Numbered from the stretch's first letter, positions 45,184 to 55,590 are shown. The stretch is 64,000 nucleotides of DNA from Paenibacillus sp. SYP-B3998 (GCF_010820665.1 NZ_JAAIKC010000003.1:124001-188000); one strand, 5' to 3'. The notes: generated from the letters alone by a model not told the origin. A program made the numbers and translations.

Positions 45184-45882
45184 ATGGCACATCGATTTGG
45201 TTTTATATACGCTCATCCAGATGATGAAACGTTTCTTAGCGCATGTATCATCCGGAAACTGGCTGATCAAGGGCAAAGCCCTGTACTGCTTCTGGCTACT
45301 CGCGGCGAAGCGGGGAGGAACGGGACGGAGCGAGCTGAGAATAAGGAAGAGCTAGCCGCGCTACGGGAACAGGAAATGGCGGCAGCTGCAGACGTGTTGG
45401 GATTATCACAAGTTGCTTATCTGGGCTGGCCTGATGGTCAGCTCGGATTTATTGATTTTGAGGCACTCGTCCATGGCGTTGTTTCGTTTATTCAACAATA
45501 TGAACTTGAAGTTGTGTTTTCATTTTCCGAAGATGGCGGTAACGGGCATCCAGACCATATAGCCATATCCCAAGCAACAACAGCCGCTGTTTTGAGTGGG
45601 AAATGTCCGACTGTTCGCAAGCTCTATTATGCCGCATCGGGCACACTTCGAAATGCTGGTCACGTGCCAACGATTACCATGGATACAGAAGCTCAGTGGG
45701 CAGTAAAAGCAGCAGCCTTGCGGGCCCATGCTTCACAGCATGTCGCCATTGCCAATTATTTCGGTGATCTCGATGTATTCCCATCTGAACGCAGGTACGA
45801 GGCCTTTGTGTTAGGCTGGAACGAAGGGGAATTATGGCCCCCAGAAGAAACCTCTTCTCCACTAGAACATTTGCAGCTCTAA
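45184..45882 (+). CDS. PIG-L family (LmbE-like) deacetylase
   Basis: 232 residues. Zinc site motifs YAHPDDE (residues 9-15) and GHPDH (near 121-125), plus TRGEAGRNG and YLGWPDGQLG. Family members de-N-acetylate GlcNAc-linked molecules, among them bacillithiol and mycothiol precursors. It could be a BshB2-like accessory enzyme of bacillithiol synthesis or a cleaner of other N-acetyl sugars; the sequence resembles the general PIG-L group more than BshB1. GGCGGAG precedes the ATG. The MOSC gene follows 34 bp downstream. Confidence 0.88.
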   Translation: MAHRFGFIYAHPDDETFLSACIIRKLADQGQSPVLLLATRGEAGRNGTERAENKEELAALREQEMAAAADVLGLSQVAYLGWPDGQLGFIDFEALVHGVVSFIQQYELEVVFSFSEDGGNGHPDHIAISQATTAAVLSGKCPTVRKLYYAASGTLRNAGHVPTITMDTEAQWAVKAAALRAHASQHVAIANYFGDLDVFPSERRYEAFVLGWNEGELWPPEETSSPLEHLQL

Positions 45883-45916
45883 GAGATAGAATAGACCTCA
45901 AGGAAGGTGAGCAAAA

Positions 45917-46453
45917 ATAGGTATTCTTGCAAAAATTGAAGCCGTTCTTATCGCTGATCAATCAGCTACGTTTGTTTCAAGAGCAATAGATAAAGTGGAC
46001 TTGCGATTTGGCGGAATTGAAGGAGATCGACACTTTGGTGTCACGGCGAAGGCTAATGTTAGACAGCCGATGTATCCCAAAGGCAGCGAGATCATGAACA
46101 GGCGACAATTGAGTATTGTATCCGTAGAGGAGCTTCAACTTATTGCAGAGCGCTTAGGTGTAGATGAGATTAAGCCCGAATGGTTGGGTGCGAATATTCT
46201 AATCAGCGGTTATCCTGAATTAACGAAGCTTCCGCTAGGTATTCGTATGCTACTACCTAACGGAGGCGGACTTGTTTGTGAAGGCGAGAACGAACCCTGT
46301 ACAGGCCCTGGGAAACAAATTGCAAACCACTATGGGAGAAAAGAGCTGACGCATGAGTTCGTTAAGCTGGCCCGCCAATTGCGAGGGATTGTCGCTTACG
46401 TAGAGCGACCAGGTGAACTTAAGTCAGGTGATCAGGTAGAAATTCAACTTTAA
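45917..46453 (+). CDS. MOSC-domain protein with probable ATA start
   Basis: The complete domain requires translation from about 45917: IGILAKIEAVLIADQSATFV leads into RFGGIEGDRHFG, then ANILISG, LCEGENEPCTGPG (active-site Cys likely in the NEPCTGPG segment) and LRGIVAYVERPGEL. In this frame an upstream TGA (45908) and the absence of ATG/GTG/TTG leave ATA 45917, 6 nt after GGAAGGTGA, as the best start; GTG 45995 would remove the first strands. From ATA it has 178 residues. MOSC domains handle sulfur transfer or reduction of N-hydroxylated compounds with the molybdenum cofactor. Probably co-transcribed with the PIG-L gene. Confidence 0.8.
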   Translation: MGILAKIEAVLIADQSATFVSRAIDKVDLRFGGIEGDRHFGVTAKANVRQPMYPKGSEIMNRRQLSIVSVEELQLIAERLGVDEIKPEWLGANILISGYPELTKLPLGIRMLLPNGGGLVCEGENEPCTGPGKQIANHYGRKELTHEFVKLARQLRGIVAYVERPGELKSGDQVEIQL

Positions 46454-46531
46454 AGGCACATACCCCCATAAAAAAGAGGACAAGCTCGAAGGCTATTATG
46501 TAAATGGATCGCCAGTGGAAGGTGTGAAAAC

Positions 46532-46735
46532 ATGTCAATGTGCAACTGCGAACTATGTGGACGAATTATGATTTTGAACTATGAATTACATTGCAAAGCG
46601 TGCTCTCAACTTCAATTGATCGATTCGAGAAAAGTAAAAGATTTCGTACGAACTAATCCGAGAGCAACTTTACTTGAGGTATATAATCAAACAGGTGTTT
46701 CTTTGAAGATCATCAAATCTATGCTAAGGGCTTGA
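46532..46735 (+). CDS. Zinc-ribbon/HTH mini protein, YvyF-like
   Basis: 67 residues with GGAAGGTG before the ATG. Four Cys in CELCGR and CKACSQ form a zinc ribbon at the N-terminus (about 7-25), followed by a short helical part (RKVKDFVRTNPRATLLEVYNQTGVSLKIIKSMLR) that looks like a helix-turn-helix. This is the layout of the small YvyF/TIGR03826 proteins found in flagellar operons, but here it is without flagellar genes. Function unknown. Confidence 0.75.
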   Translation: MSMCNCELCGRIMILNYELHCKACSQLQLIDSRKVKDFVRTNPRATLLEVYNQTGVSLKIIKSMLRA

Positions 46736-46795
46736 AGTCGATTCAAGATGGAATGGAACAGACAGATTGAGATATTGCCATATATAAAAAAAGAA

Positions 46796-46828
46796 GAACT
46801 CAGTCCTACAGGATTGAGCTTTTTTTGT
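46796..46828 (+). terminator. Intrinsic terminator
   Basis: CTCAGTCC, loop TACA, GGATTGAG (wobbles), then CT and a long T run. Confidence 0.82.
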
Positions 46829-46933
46829 TAGCTTGGTGTATTGCGGATACGTTCATTTGCATAAACCTTATTTTAGAGATTCGATGAGCAACTAGAAGGC
46901 ATGAGTAAATCTCACTAAAGAGGTTTTTTTGCA

Positions 46934-47107
46934 ATGAACAATCTAGATTTCTTTAAACATACGACCTATTATCCTCTAACACATCCCCAAAAAAGAATAT
47001 GCTATCTGGAAAACATATATTCGAACACATCGCTCTACAAAATTGGCAAACCTGCGAGAATGAAGGGCTTCATAGAGGTTACCGTCCTAATCGTTAGTTT
47101 TAGGTAG
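46934..47107 (+). pseudogene. Stub of a nonribosomal peptide synthetase condensation domain
   Basis: A 57-codon frame from ATG 46934 to TAG 47107 reads like the start of an NRPS condensation domain: after MNNLDFFKHTTY comes YPLTHPQKRICYLENIY, TSLYKIGKPARMKG. Condensation domains begin with xPLTxxQKRIWYxExxxPxTSxxNIGGxxRIKG, so the match is specific. The other some 400 residues of the domain and the rest of the enzyme are missing; no C-domain active site HHxxxDG is present. AAGAGG lies upstream of the ATG. Most likely a leftover from deletion of a larger biosynthetic gene. Confidence 0.6.
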
Positions 47108-47338
47108 CTTTTTATTTCGTTAGATCCGTCATTCTTCCCTGCTCCCGCGGAAACACTTATATGAACTGACGTCTTCCTAGAGGCGTCATTTTCTGTTGGA
47201 AAAAGATGCGTAACGTTAACAGTCTATGCTAAACTAATGGTTTGACATTACGTCAGAAAGAGGAATTTCAAGATCCAAACGCGAATGTAAGTTAGCTGAA
47301 ATGAATTAACGACGGCAAAATTCGACAAGAGGTATGTT
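47108..47338 (+). other. Spacer before topB with a possible terminator
   Basis: TGACGTCT (47167-47174) faces AGGCGTCA (47181-47188), followed by TTTTCTG, a candidate terminator. The remainder carries no recognised gene. AAGAGGT before GTG 47339 serves topB. Confidence 0.45.
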
Positions 47339-49612
47339 GTGAAAACTTTAATTATTGCAGAAAAACCAGATATGGGTCGTAATATTGCTTCCGCCATTGA
47401 GCCCAAGGCAACGAATAAACGCTCCTATTTAGAAGGCGACACTTATATTATTACTTGGGCGATTGGTCATTTAATTGAATTGGCAGAACCGGACAAATAC
47501 GATGATAAGTATAAAAAGTGGAGTATCGAGCATTTGCCGATCATCCCTGATACCTTTAAACTTATCCCAAATCCGCGTACTTATGATCAACTGAAGGTTA
47601 TAGCTGAACTTGCAAAGAAGTGCGACAAGCTCGTAAATGCATGTGATGCCGGGCGGGAAGGCCAACATATATTTTCCTTGATCCAACGCCATCTTGATTT
47701 GAGGCATCCCGTGAAACGTCTCTGGATTTCTGATTTAACTTCTGAGACAATACGTTCTGGCTTCGCTGCGATGAAGGATGGTTCAGAATATGAGAATCTA
47801 ACCCGCGCGGCGCGGTCGCGCAGCGAAGCCGATTGGCTTATCGGGATGAATGGGACGCGAGCGTTTACGACGAAACACAATGTATTACTGTCGGTAGGGC
47901 GTGTGCAGACCCCTGTACTTGCGCTCATTTATGATCGCCAGAAGCAAATCGAAGCTTTTTCATCGCTCAAATTTTTCGAGCTTGAAGGTCATTTCACCCA
48001 ACGCGAGACAACGTATAAAGGGATGTGGCAAGGAGAACGCATGACCGACGAGACGAAGGTCAATGCGCTGGCTGCCAAGGTGAAAGGCAAACCTGCACGG
48101 ATTGCTTCTTACGAAGTCAAGGATACAAAAGAGTATCCGTTTAAGCTATATGATTTGACTTTACTACAACGTGAAGCGAACGGAAAGTACGCTTTTTCAG
48201 CTAAAAAAACGCTAGATACGGCGCAAGCGCTTTACGAAAAGCATAAGGTCATTTCTTATCCAAGAACGAATTCCAATTATGTTACTGAGCAAAATATCCC
48301 TGAAATGCATAAGTCGCTTTCCGCGTTACAAGGAACGACGTACAACGATCTGGTGCAAGGTGCTAATCGTAATCTCGTACACAAAAACAATAAATTCATT
48401 TGCAATCCGAGCAAGGTCGAAGATCATCATGCGATTCTTCCGACGAATCGGAAAGCGACCGGACTTAATCCGGATGAGCAAAAGTTGTATGACTTGATTG
48501 TTCGACGTTTTCTTTCACAATTTTATCCACCAGCCGAGTATAAGGTGCATACCGTGATGACTGAAGTTGAGCATGAAATGTTCAAAACGACAGTGAAAGA
48601 GCTGTTGGAATTAGGTTGGAAAGTAATCTATGCCGATCAAAAAAAGGAAAAGCCCAAGTCCGCGAAAGGCAAAGACAAAGAAGATGAAGAGGACGAAGAA
48701 GTTGAAGTGAACGAGCCCTTCTCCATAGATCCGCAAACCGCTGTGGTTTGCAACGACGCGATTGTCAAAGAGAAGGATACGCAGCCGCCCAAGCATTTCA
48801 CAGAGGGTACGCTGCTCAAAGCCATGGAAAGCGCGGGCAAACAAATCGAGGATGAAGAGCTTCGGGATGCGATGAAAGATTCAGGTCTTGGAACACCAGC
48901 AACGCGGGCGGCAACCATTGAAAGGCTCAAAAATGTCGGCTACGTGGACATGCAGGGTAAGAAAATTGTACTTACCCAGAAAGGGCGAACGGTCGTCGAA
49001 TTGATACGCGGCGCTGGTATTGAACTTCTGACTTCTCCTGAAATGACTGGGCAGTGGGAGCGTAGGTTGAATGAAATATCAAGAGGGACAGCGTCAGATG
49101 AGCAATTCATGCATAACGTCAAAAAATTTGCGACGTTAATTGTCGATAAAGTTCGTGTTCAGGCGCGAGCGTCAAGGACAGCTTTCGAAGGCGAAACGCC
49201 TGTGGCGCAAGGAACGAAGCGAGGAGCGGCCAAAGCGGCGCCGGCGGCCCGCAAAAAACAGGGGGATGAGTCTGGAGAAGCCGCAAAAGCGCCATCCACA
49301 CGTAAGGCTGTTCCTGTCAAACAACCGGATGGTTCGCCCAGTATACTGGCGCCTTGTCCACGACCTGGTTGTGGGGGCTCCTTGTTTATGGGGCGTAAAG
49401 GCTACGGCTGCTCGCATTATAGAGAAGGATGTAAGTTCGTTATTTGGAAAGAAAGCTTCGGCAGAAGCTTGACAGATACGCAAGTTCAGGCTCTTGTACA
49501 AAAGGGAAAGACCGCCAAGCTCAAGCTTGTTCTCGCTGACGGAACGGCCGTTGATGGTCGTATCGTGTTGAGAGATTTACAAAGCGGCGAACTTGGCGTG
49601 GAGACTGAGTAG
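47339..49612 (+). CDS. topB: DNA topoisomerase III
   Basis: 757 residues from GTG 47339. Toprim domain: [16 protein letters not shown] at the start and DAGREGQ with Asp103; catalytic Tyr307 in [23 protein letters not shown], a hallmark of the type IA fold. A charged linker ([20 protein letters not shown] near 440) and a C-terminal Toprim_Crpt-type zinc module ([22 protein letters not shown]) follow. Type IA topoisomerase, decatenating and relaxing single-strand regions. The ung gene follows after 13 bp. Confidence 0.95.
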   Translation: MKTLIIAEKPDMGRNIASAIEPKATNKRSYLEGDTYIITWAIGHLIELAEPDKYDDKYKKWSIEHLPIIPDTFKLIPNPRTYDQLKVIAELAKKCDKLVNACDAGREGQHIFSLIQRHLDLRHPVKRLWISDLTSETIRSGFAAMKDGSEYENLTRAARSRSEADWLIGMNGTRAFTTKHNVLLSVGRVQTPVLALIYDRQKQIEAFSSLKFFELEGHFTQRETTYKGMWQGERMTDETKVNALAAKVKGKPARIASYEVKDTKEYPFKLYDLTLLQREANGKYAFSAKKTLDTAQALYEKHKVISYPRTNSNYVTEQNIPEMHKSLSALQGTTYNDLVQGANRNLVHKNNKFICNPSKVEDHHAILPTNRKATGLNPDEQKLYDLIVRRFLSQFYPPAEYKVHTVMTEVEHEMFKTTVKELLELGWKVIYADQKKEKPKSAKGKDKEDEEDEEVEVNEPFSIDPQTAVVCNDAIVKEKDTQPPKHFTEGTLLKAMESAGKQIEDEELRDAMKDSGLGTPATRAATIERLKNVGYVDMQGKKIVLTQKGRTVVELIRGAGIELLTSPEMTGQWERRLNEISRGTASDEQFMHNVKKFATLIVDKVRVQARASRTAFEGETPVAQGTKRGAAKAAPAARKKQGDESGEAAKAPSTRKAVPVKQPDGSPSILAPCPRPGCGGSLFMGRKGYGCSHYREGCKFVIWKESFGRSLTDTQVQALVQKGKTAKLKLVLADGTAVDGRIVLRDLQSGELGVETE

Positions 49613-49625
49613 GAGGAGAGAAAGC

Positions 49626-50300
49626 ATGGAGATTTTCAAAAATGATTGGCACCTTTTGTTGGAAAAAGAATTTCAGAAACCTTATTATTCCGAGCTTAAT
49701 GAATTTCTAATGAATGAATTTAACACCCGAACCATTTTTCCGGACAAGAAGGATATTTTTAACGCGCTTCATTTGACTGCTTATGCTGATACGAAGGTGG
49801 TTATTCTGGGACAAGATCCTTACCATGGTAAGGGTCAAGCACACGGTCTTAGCTTTTCCGTTAAGCCGGGCATAGCAACGCCACCTTCTTTGCAGAATAT
49901 GTATAAGGAACTCCATTCCGATTTGGGCTGTTATATTCCGAATAACGGGAATCTTATTAAATGGGCGGAGCAGGGAGTCTTATTGTTGAACACCGTTCTT
50001 ACGGTTCGCGAAGATGAGGCAAACTCGCATAAAGCCAAAGGCTGGGAAAAAATGACGGATGCAATCATCGGGAAATTAAATGAGAGGCAGACGCCGGTAG
50101 TTTTCCTACTATGGGGCAGTCACGCGCAAGCGAAGCAAAAACTCATTGATCCAGCTAAGCATAGAATCTTAAAAGCACCACATCCAAGTCCATTATCTGC
50201 CTACCGTGGATTTTTTGGCAGCAAACCATTTTCACAGGTTAACGATTATTTACGAGAACTTGGGAGCAAGGAAATTGAGTGGCAAATTCCGAATATGTAA
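49626..50300 (+). CDS. ung: Uracil-DNA glycosylase, family 1
   Basis: Start at ATG 49626 (TAGGAGGAG upstream); 224 residues. Water-activating GQDPYHG with Asp64, [17 protein letters not shown], and the minor-groove loop [13 protein letters not shown]. Removes uracil from DNA in base-excision repair. Immediately downstream of topB, so likely co-transcribed. Confidence 0.96.
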   Translation: MEIFKNDWHLLLEKEFQKPYYSELNEFLMNEFNTRTIFPDKKDIFNALHLTAYADTKVVILGQDPYHGKGQAHGLSFSVKPGIATPPSLQNMYKELHSDLGCYIPNNGNLIKWAEQGVLLLNTVLTVREDEANSHKAKGWEKMTDAIIGKLNERQTPVVFLLWGSHAQAKQKLIDPAKHRILKAPHPSPLSAYRGFFGSKPFSQVNDYLRELGSKEIEWQIPNM

Positions 50301-50310
50301 AGCTGAAAAA

Positions 50311-50353
50311 AAGAACTCACGAAGGCACTTAACCGCCAAAGTGAGTTTTTTTG
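50311..50353 (+). terminator. Intrinsic terminator
   Basis: AACTCAC faces GTGAGTT with an A-rich upstream flank and a T run. Confidence 0.6.
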
Positions 50354-50460
50354 TCCATTCCTTTAATTTTCTCATTTTAAACCTTCGCAAGTTATTGTAA
50401 AGTAAATATAAACCAATGGTTAAATTTATTTGACCGTTTATATACGAGGAGGAGAAGCAT

Positions 50461-52155
50461 TTGAAATTTCAAGATTTTACTTATATGAGACCTGATTTTA
50501 CTGCTTTTGAACAACAGTTTAATCTACTGCTAGAGCGGTTTGCTGCGGCAAACTCTTCTGCCGAACAGGATGTGGCGATGGAAGCGATTGTAAGCTTGCG
50601 TGGCGAGTTGGAATCGATGGAAGCGATAGCGCGTATTCGGCATTCAATCGATACGACGGATGAATTGTATAAGGCTGAGCAAGAATTTCATGACGAGATT
50701 GAGCCGCTCTATCAAGGTCTGATAACAAAGTTTTATCAGGCACTTGTTCATTCTTCGTATCGAAGTGACCTTGAAGCCAAATGGGGAAAGCAACTGTTTA
50801 CAATTGCAGAATTATCACTAAAAACGTTCACACCAGAGATCGTAGATGATTTAGTTCGGGAAAATAAACTTGCCAGCGAATACTCAAAACTGCTCGCATC
50901 AGCGAAGTTAGCTTTTGAAGGAGAAGAGCGTAATTTATCACAGCTGATTCCGTTCCAATTATCTACGGATCGAGCGGTTCGTAAGCGTGCGAATGACATT
51001 AAATATAGCTTTTATGAAGAAAATGAAGCTAAACTCGATGAGTTGTATGATCAATTGGTAAAAGTCCGTACAGTAATCGCGAAGAAGCTTGGCTATAAAA
51101 GCTTCGTAGAGCTCGCCTATATTCGATTGAATCGTTCTGATTATGATGCCAATGGGGTAGCAGCATTCCGTAAGCAAGTACTAACGCATATTGTGCCTGT
51201 TGCAACGAAGCTTAAAGAACGGCAAAAAGCAAGAATCGGTGTAGATTCCTTGCATTATTATGATGATAAATATAGTTTCGCCACCGGTAATGCCAAGCCT
51301 AAAGGGGACGCGGCGTGGATTGTCGAGCAAGCTCGACACATGTATGCGGAGCTTTCTCCTGAAACGGATGAGTTCTTTTCGTTCATGACGGAGAATGGGC
51401 TAATGGATTTAGTCGCGAAAAAAGGGAAACGAGTAGGTGGGTATTGTTCCTATATTAGCGCCTACAAAGCGCCATTCATTTTCTCGAATTTCAACGGAAC
51501 CTCAGGAGATATCGATGTCTTGACCCATGAAGTGGGGCATGCCTTCCAAGGGTACAGCAGCCGTGAATTCCAAGTGCCAGAATATATTTTCCCAACCGTA
51601 GAAGCATGTGAAATTCATTCAATGAGTATGGAATTTCTTGCTTGGCCATGGATGGAGTTGTTTTTCAAGGAGGATACGGATAAGTACAAATTCAATCATC
51701 TAAGCGATTCCCTTCTGTTTATCCCTTATGGCGTTGCTGTCGATGAATTCCAGCATCGTGTATACGAACAACCTGAGCTAACGCCAACAGAGCGGAAGCA
51801 AGTATGGCGCGAGATTGAACGTAAATATTTGCCTCATCGCGAATACGAAGATAATGCTTACTTAGAGAATGGGGGCTTTTGGCAGCAGCAGTCGCATATT
51901 TTCAAAAGCCCATTCTACTACATTGATTATACGTTAGCGCAAATCTGTGCCTTTCAGTTTTGGAAGCGGTCTAATGAAGCGCCCGAGCAAGCTTGGCAAG
52001 ATTATTTGAAATTGTGCAAGGAAGGCGGAAGCAAATCCTTCACTGAGCTAGTTGATGTTGCGGGTCTCATCTCACCTTTCGAGGAAGGGTGCGTCTCTTC
52101 AGTCATCGGGCATATTGAACAATGGCTCAATGGGGTAGATGACACTAAGCTTTAA
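50461..52155 (+). CDS. M3-family oligoendopeptidase (PepF-like)
   Basis: 564 residues from TTG 50461 behind GAGGAGG. Zinc motif HEVGH at residues 356-360 with the third ligand Glu in the PTVEACEIHSMSMEF segment; typical downstream INENGGFWQQQSHIF-like region (LENGGFWQQQSHIF). Cytoplasmic thimet-type oligopeptidase cutting short peptides. Overlaps the convergent gene by 4 bp. Confidence 0.93.
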   Translation: MKFQDFTYMRPDFTAFEQQFNLLLERFAAANSSAEQDVAMEAIVSLRGELESMEAIARIRHSIDTTDELYKAEQEFHDEIEPLYQGLITKFYQALVHSSYRSDLEAKWGKQLFTIAELSLKTFTPEIVDDLVRENKLASEYSKLLASAKLAFEGEERNLSQLIPFQLSTDRAVRKRANDIKYSFYEENEAKLDELYDQLVKVRTVIAKKLGYKSFVELAYIRLNRSDYDANGVAAFRKQVLTHIVPVATKLKERQKARIGVDSLHYYDDKYSFATGNAKPKGDAAWIVEQARHMYAELSPETDEFFSFMTENGLMDLVAKKGKRVGGYCSYISAYKAPFIFSNFNGTSGDIDVLTHEVGHAFQGYSSREFQVPEYIFPTVEACEIHSMSMEFLAWPWMELFFKEDTDKYKFNHLSDSLLFIPYGVAVDEFQHRVYEQPELTPTERKQVWREIERKYLPHREYEDNAYLENGGFWQQQSHIFKSPFYYIDYTLAQICAFQFWKRSNEAPEQAWQDYLKLCKEGGSKSFTELVDVAGLISPFEEGCVSSVIGHIEQWLNGVDDTKL

Positions 52156-53084
52156 AGGATAGGCTGGGTATATAGGATTTCCAGTCCGCTATCGCATGGC
52201 TTACCCGTCTCATACGAGCGGTTGCCAAGATTACTCTGAAAGACTTCGAAATCTGCTGCAAGTCCGCTCTGGAGCGCTTTTACAGCAGCCAGTAAAACAT
52301 TTTTTCCGTCTTCCATGGCAAGATCCCATAAATCCCACACACTGTATGTGTAAGTCTCATCTAGAGAGGTGGGACAATTCCAAACTGTCCTGGCTTCGTT
52401 CATATAATCGAGCGGAGCCGGTTTTTTTTTGTAAACAAATGGGGAGATTTGACCGAAGGTTAGAACGCGTTTGATCCCTTTTGGATCATGAAATAAACGT
52501 TGTGCACGGAGCATGTCGCGATAGGCAGTATTCCAATCATCTTCTGTAAGCTGTAGGGCTAGATCGGAATAGTGAGCAGCCGCAGCATGGGTGAGCGCAC
52601 GTGCCACGCCTAATGGCAAAGCATCCCCGACATCGATTTCCTTCCAGACAGGTGTTTTCCATGTGGGGAGCCCTAGTTTACGTTGAACGATTAACGTATC
52701 CATTATAATTTCAAAGCGTTGATGATCCCATTTCTTGAAACCGGATTTATAAAAAACATAGGGATGCATATTGCGATCTAGAACATGGTGCGTAATAAAT
52801 CCGAGTACATAGAGAACGGCGGGATTGTATAAGCCTCTCCCTTGAACCTGTTTAAGCAAATCGAGCAAGAAGGTACCGCAGGCTTCGGTATGCATAAGGC
52901 TTCCGAGTTGATTCATCGTAGTATCTTTTTGCCAAGGCAGAAAGTTGTGATAGAACAGAAAATCAGGTCCTTGGCAACCAAGGGAAAAAACACGACGGAG
53001 CTGTTTATCGTTCAGCGCATGTCCATGATTAATTTGAGTCATCAATTCTTGGCCAAAAAGTAAATGTGTCCAAACATTAGGCAA
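52152..53084 (-). CDS. Zinc-dependent phospholipase C-like protein
   Basis: Start at TTG 53084, 7 nt after GGAG; a GTG at 53093 overlaps the ribosome binding site and is unlikely. 310 residues. PNVWTHLLFGQEL, GCQGPDFLFYHNFLPW, MHTEACGTFLLDLL and GFITHHVLDRNMHPYV supply the conserved His/Asp residues of the S1/P1 nuclease-phospholipase C-like helical fold. No signal peptide, so an intracellular protein; many Firmicutes have it, with no proven substrate. Confidence 0.85.
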   Translation of the reverse strand: MPNVWTHLLFGQELMTQINHGHALNDKQLRRVFSLGCQGPDFLFYHNFLPWQKDTTMNQLGSLMHTEACGTFLLDLLKQVQGRGLYNPAVLYVLGFITHHVLDRNMHPYVFYKSGFKKWDHQRFEIIMDTLIVQRKLGLPTWKTPVWKEIDVGDALPLGVARALTHAAAAHYSDLALQLTEDDWNTAYRDMLRAQRLFHDPKGIKRVLTFGQISPFVYKKKPAPLDYMNEARTVWNCPTSLDETYTYSVWDLWDLAMEDGKNVLLAAVKALQSGLAADFEVFQSNLGNRSYETGKPCDSGLEILYTQPIL

Positions 53085-53323
53085 AACGGTCACTCCTTTA
53101 GAAGTTTGGTTGGAAAAGTGGGCTTTCCCAGCATCATTTTAGGGTTTTTGTTTAAAAGGATATAGGTTAACAAACTTCATTTTAGCATAACCTGTAGGTT
53201 CGAGGGCACATTTCGTGCATAATTTAAGTCCCAACTGTTTCTATGGCAGGAATAATATTCTAGTCGGTCGAATTCTAACAGCGGTGATTACACCATCAAA
53301 TGTTTTTGAGAGATGGGTGATAA

Positions 53324-55579
53324 ATGACGATGATCAATAAGCCGCTGAACTTGAAAAAGGGTGTTCAAACAGCAGCTGCTCAAAAGCTGCTTAGGAATAA
53401 GGGGCCAATGTTTGGCGCGGCCTTCGAATTCGCCGCAATCGGTATGGCCATAATATCGATTGATGGTTGCTGGATGGAAGTTAACCACTGCCTCTGTTCC
53501 ATTACTGGATATTCACGACAAGAATTATTAAATTCCAAGGTTCAAACCATAATTTTTCCTGAAGATAGAGAGAAGCAGCTTGCCTGCATGGAGCAATTAG
53601 TAGCAGGTGAAATAAGCTCCTCTCAGATTGAACATAGAATAAAGCTTAAGTTAGGTTGTGTGATTTGGGTAGAATGCGGCATGTCAATAATCAAAGATGA
53701 GGGAGGTAAACCGCTATACTATGTGTGGCAGTTTCGAGACATCTCACATGGGTCTGATATGGAGCGTAAGCTTGCAGAAAGCGAACAACGCTATAAGTCA
53801 CTCATCAAGCATAATCCCGCCGGCATAATCACCTGCGATTTACACGGGTTCATTAAAAACATTAACCCTGCTATGGAACGTATACTGGGCTTCATGGAAG
53901 TGGAGATGATAGGACATCCTTTATACCGCTTCTCGGCTAAAAAACAGAAGGATGAGGAAGCTGCGCATAGCCTGATTTTTCTCGAGTCCGATAACTACAC
54001 GCTCAGCATGAAACACAAAAATGGAGAAATCATTGAACTTGGACTAAAAAATGTGCCTATCATTGTTAATGATATGATGGAAGGCGTGTACCTGATAGCC
54101 AGAGATATTACCCAACATAACAAAGATCGTGAATCGTTGCGGGTTGCCCAGCAAGACCTTCATGATACTGTGCGAAGGCAGCAGGGCATGACGATGAAGT
54201 TCAGACAGATGAGGGGGAAATTTATACACACCTTATGTGACGGCGAGCTTTTATATAGGCTCGGTTACAAGCCGTCTCATATTATTGGTAACGGTTTATA
54301 CGAGATATGGCCGTTCTATATGGCAGCGAATATGGAGAAGTATTATCGACGGGCGTGGAAAGGAGAAGAGAATGTAATTTATGAAGCGACATTTCGCGGA
54401 ATCACGTATTTGACCTCCTTGCGTCCAATTCTTGAGCAAGGGAAGGTCATTGAAGTTATTGGTTCTTGCGTGGATATAACCGAACGTAAACATATGGAGA
54501 CCGAGCTCCGAGAGACGAAGGAGCTGCTGGAGTCCTTTATCAATAATACAACGGATGCGATCTGCGTATTGGATATTAGAGCGAGGGTTATTTCTGTGAA
54601 TGCCGCTTATGAGCATGTATTTGGGTGGAAGCAAGATGAACTTAAGGACAGAAAGCTGCCCATCTATCCCGATTTTCTGGAAGAGCAGCGTAAAGAGCTT
54701 TACGACAAGCTTAAAGCGGGTAAACAAATCTCAGGCTTAGACACGGTACGTAAGCGCAAGGATGGGGAACTCGTCCACGTGAGTGTAACCAAAACGCCAA
54801 TCAAGAATGAAAAAGGTGATATCATCGGTTTCGCTGGCATTACGCGGGATATTACCGAACGCAAAAGAACGGAGGAACTCCTGCGTAAATCAGACAAGCT
54901 TTCGGTGGCTGGACAGCTTGCTGCAGGACTCGCGCATGAAATTCGTAATCCGCTCACATCTTTACGGGGGTTTCTACAACTGCTGCAGAGTGATATGAAG
55001 GGGAAACAGCATTATTTTGACATCATGCTATCCGAACTGGATCGTATTAACTTCATTGTGAGCGAATTTCTTGTCATTGCAAAACCGGAAGCCATTCACT
55101 ATAAAAAAAGCAGTCTGCAAGCTATTTTACATACGGTCATGGCCCTGCTTGAAACACAAGCTGTCCTCTGCGATGCGGAGCTTTTACTTGAATTTGAATC
55201 GGATATTCCAACAATTGTTTGTTCCGAAATGCATTTAAAACAGCTGTTTATTAATTTGGTCAAAAATGCGATAGAAGCGATTCCCAAAGACGGACGAATT
55301 CTAATTACGGTAACGATGCATGGGCCTGATCAAGTACGAATCCGTACTCAGGATAATGGATGCGGCATTCCGATAGAACGTGTGAAGCAATTGGGTGAAC
55401 CTTTCTATACAACAAAAGAGAAGGGGACTGGACTTGGTCTGATGATGTGCTTCAAAATTGTAGAAGCGCACAAAGGCACGATGAATATCCAAAGTAAGAT
55501 GGGGGAAGGTACGACCATTGATGTGTTTTTGCCAATGCAGTACCACAGCTTTCCCGAGATTGAACCGTCTATGACATGA
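53324..55579 (+). CDS. Multi-PAS sensor histidine kinase, sporulation-kinase-like
   Basis: 751 residues, no membrane helix. About four PAS domains: residues 30-145, 155-270, 290-390 (weaker) and 400-515, each ending in the DIT/DIS-type PAC segment (ITERKRTEE etc.). Kinase core: KLSVAGQLAAGLAHEIRNPLTSLRGFLQLLQ (phospho-acceptor His near 535), N-box LINLVKNAIEAI, DNGCGIP, FYTTKEKGTGLGL. The H-box is characteristic of the KinA-E family that feeds the Spo0F-Spo0A phosphorelay, and the gene has no regulator partner (orphan), so a sporulation-kinase role is plausible but unproven. Confidence 0.88.
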   Translation: MTMINKPLNLKKGVQTAAAQKLLRNKGPMFGAAFEFAAIGMAIISIDGCWMEVNHCLCSITGYSRQELLNSKVQTIIFPEDREKQLACMEQLVAGEISSSQIEHRIKLKLGCVIWVECGMSIIKDEGGKPLYYVWQFRDISHGSDMERKLAESEQRYKSLIKHNPAGIITCDLHGFIKNINPAMERILGFMEVEMIGHPLYRFSAKKQKDEEAAHSLIFLESDNYTLSMKHKNGEIIELGLKNVPIIVNDMMEGVYLIARDITQHNKDRESLRVAQQDLHDTVRRQQGMTMKFRQMRGKFIHTLCDGELLYRLGYKPSHIIGNGLYEIWPFYMAANMEKYYRRAWKGEENVIYEATFRGITYLTSLRPILEQGKVIEVIGSCVDITERKHMETELRETKELLESFINNTTDAICVLDIRARVISVNAAYEHVFGWKQDELKDRKLPIYPDFLEEQRKELYDKLKAGKQISGLDTVRKRKDGELVHVSVTKTPIKNEKGDIIGFAGITRDITERKRTEELLRKSDKLSVAGQLAAGLAHEIRNPLTSLRGFLQLLQSDMKGKQHYFDIMLSELDRINFIVSEFLVIAKPEAIHYKKSSLQAILHTVMALLETQAVLCDAELLLEFESDIPTIVCSEMHLKQLFINLVKNAIEAIPKDGRILITVTMHGPDQVRIRTQDNGCGIPIERVKQLGEPFYTTKEKGTGLGLMMCFKIVEAHKGTMNIQSKMGEGTTIDVFLPMQYHSFPEIEPSMT

Positions 55580-55590
55580 ATATTAAATAA

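Noticed and set aside
44958-45224. 88-codon frame before the PIG-L gene
   Set aside because: TTG start without ribosome binding site, overlaps the PIG-L start by 41 bp, no recognisable domain.
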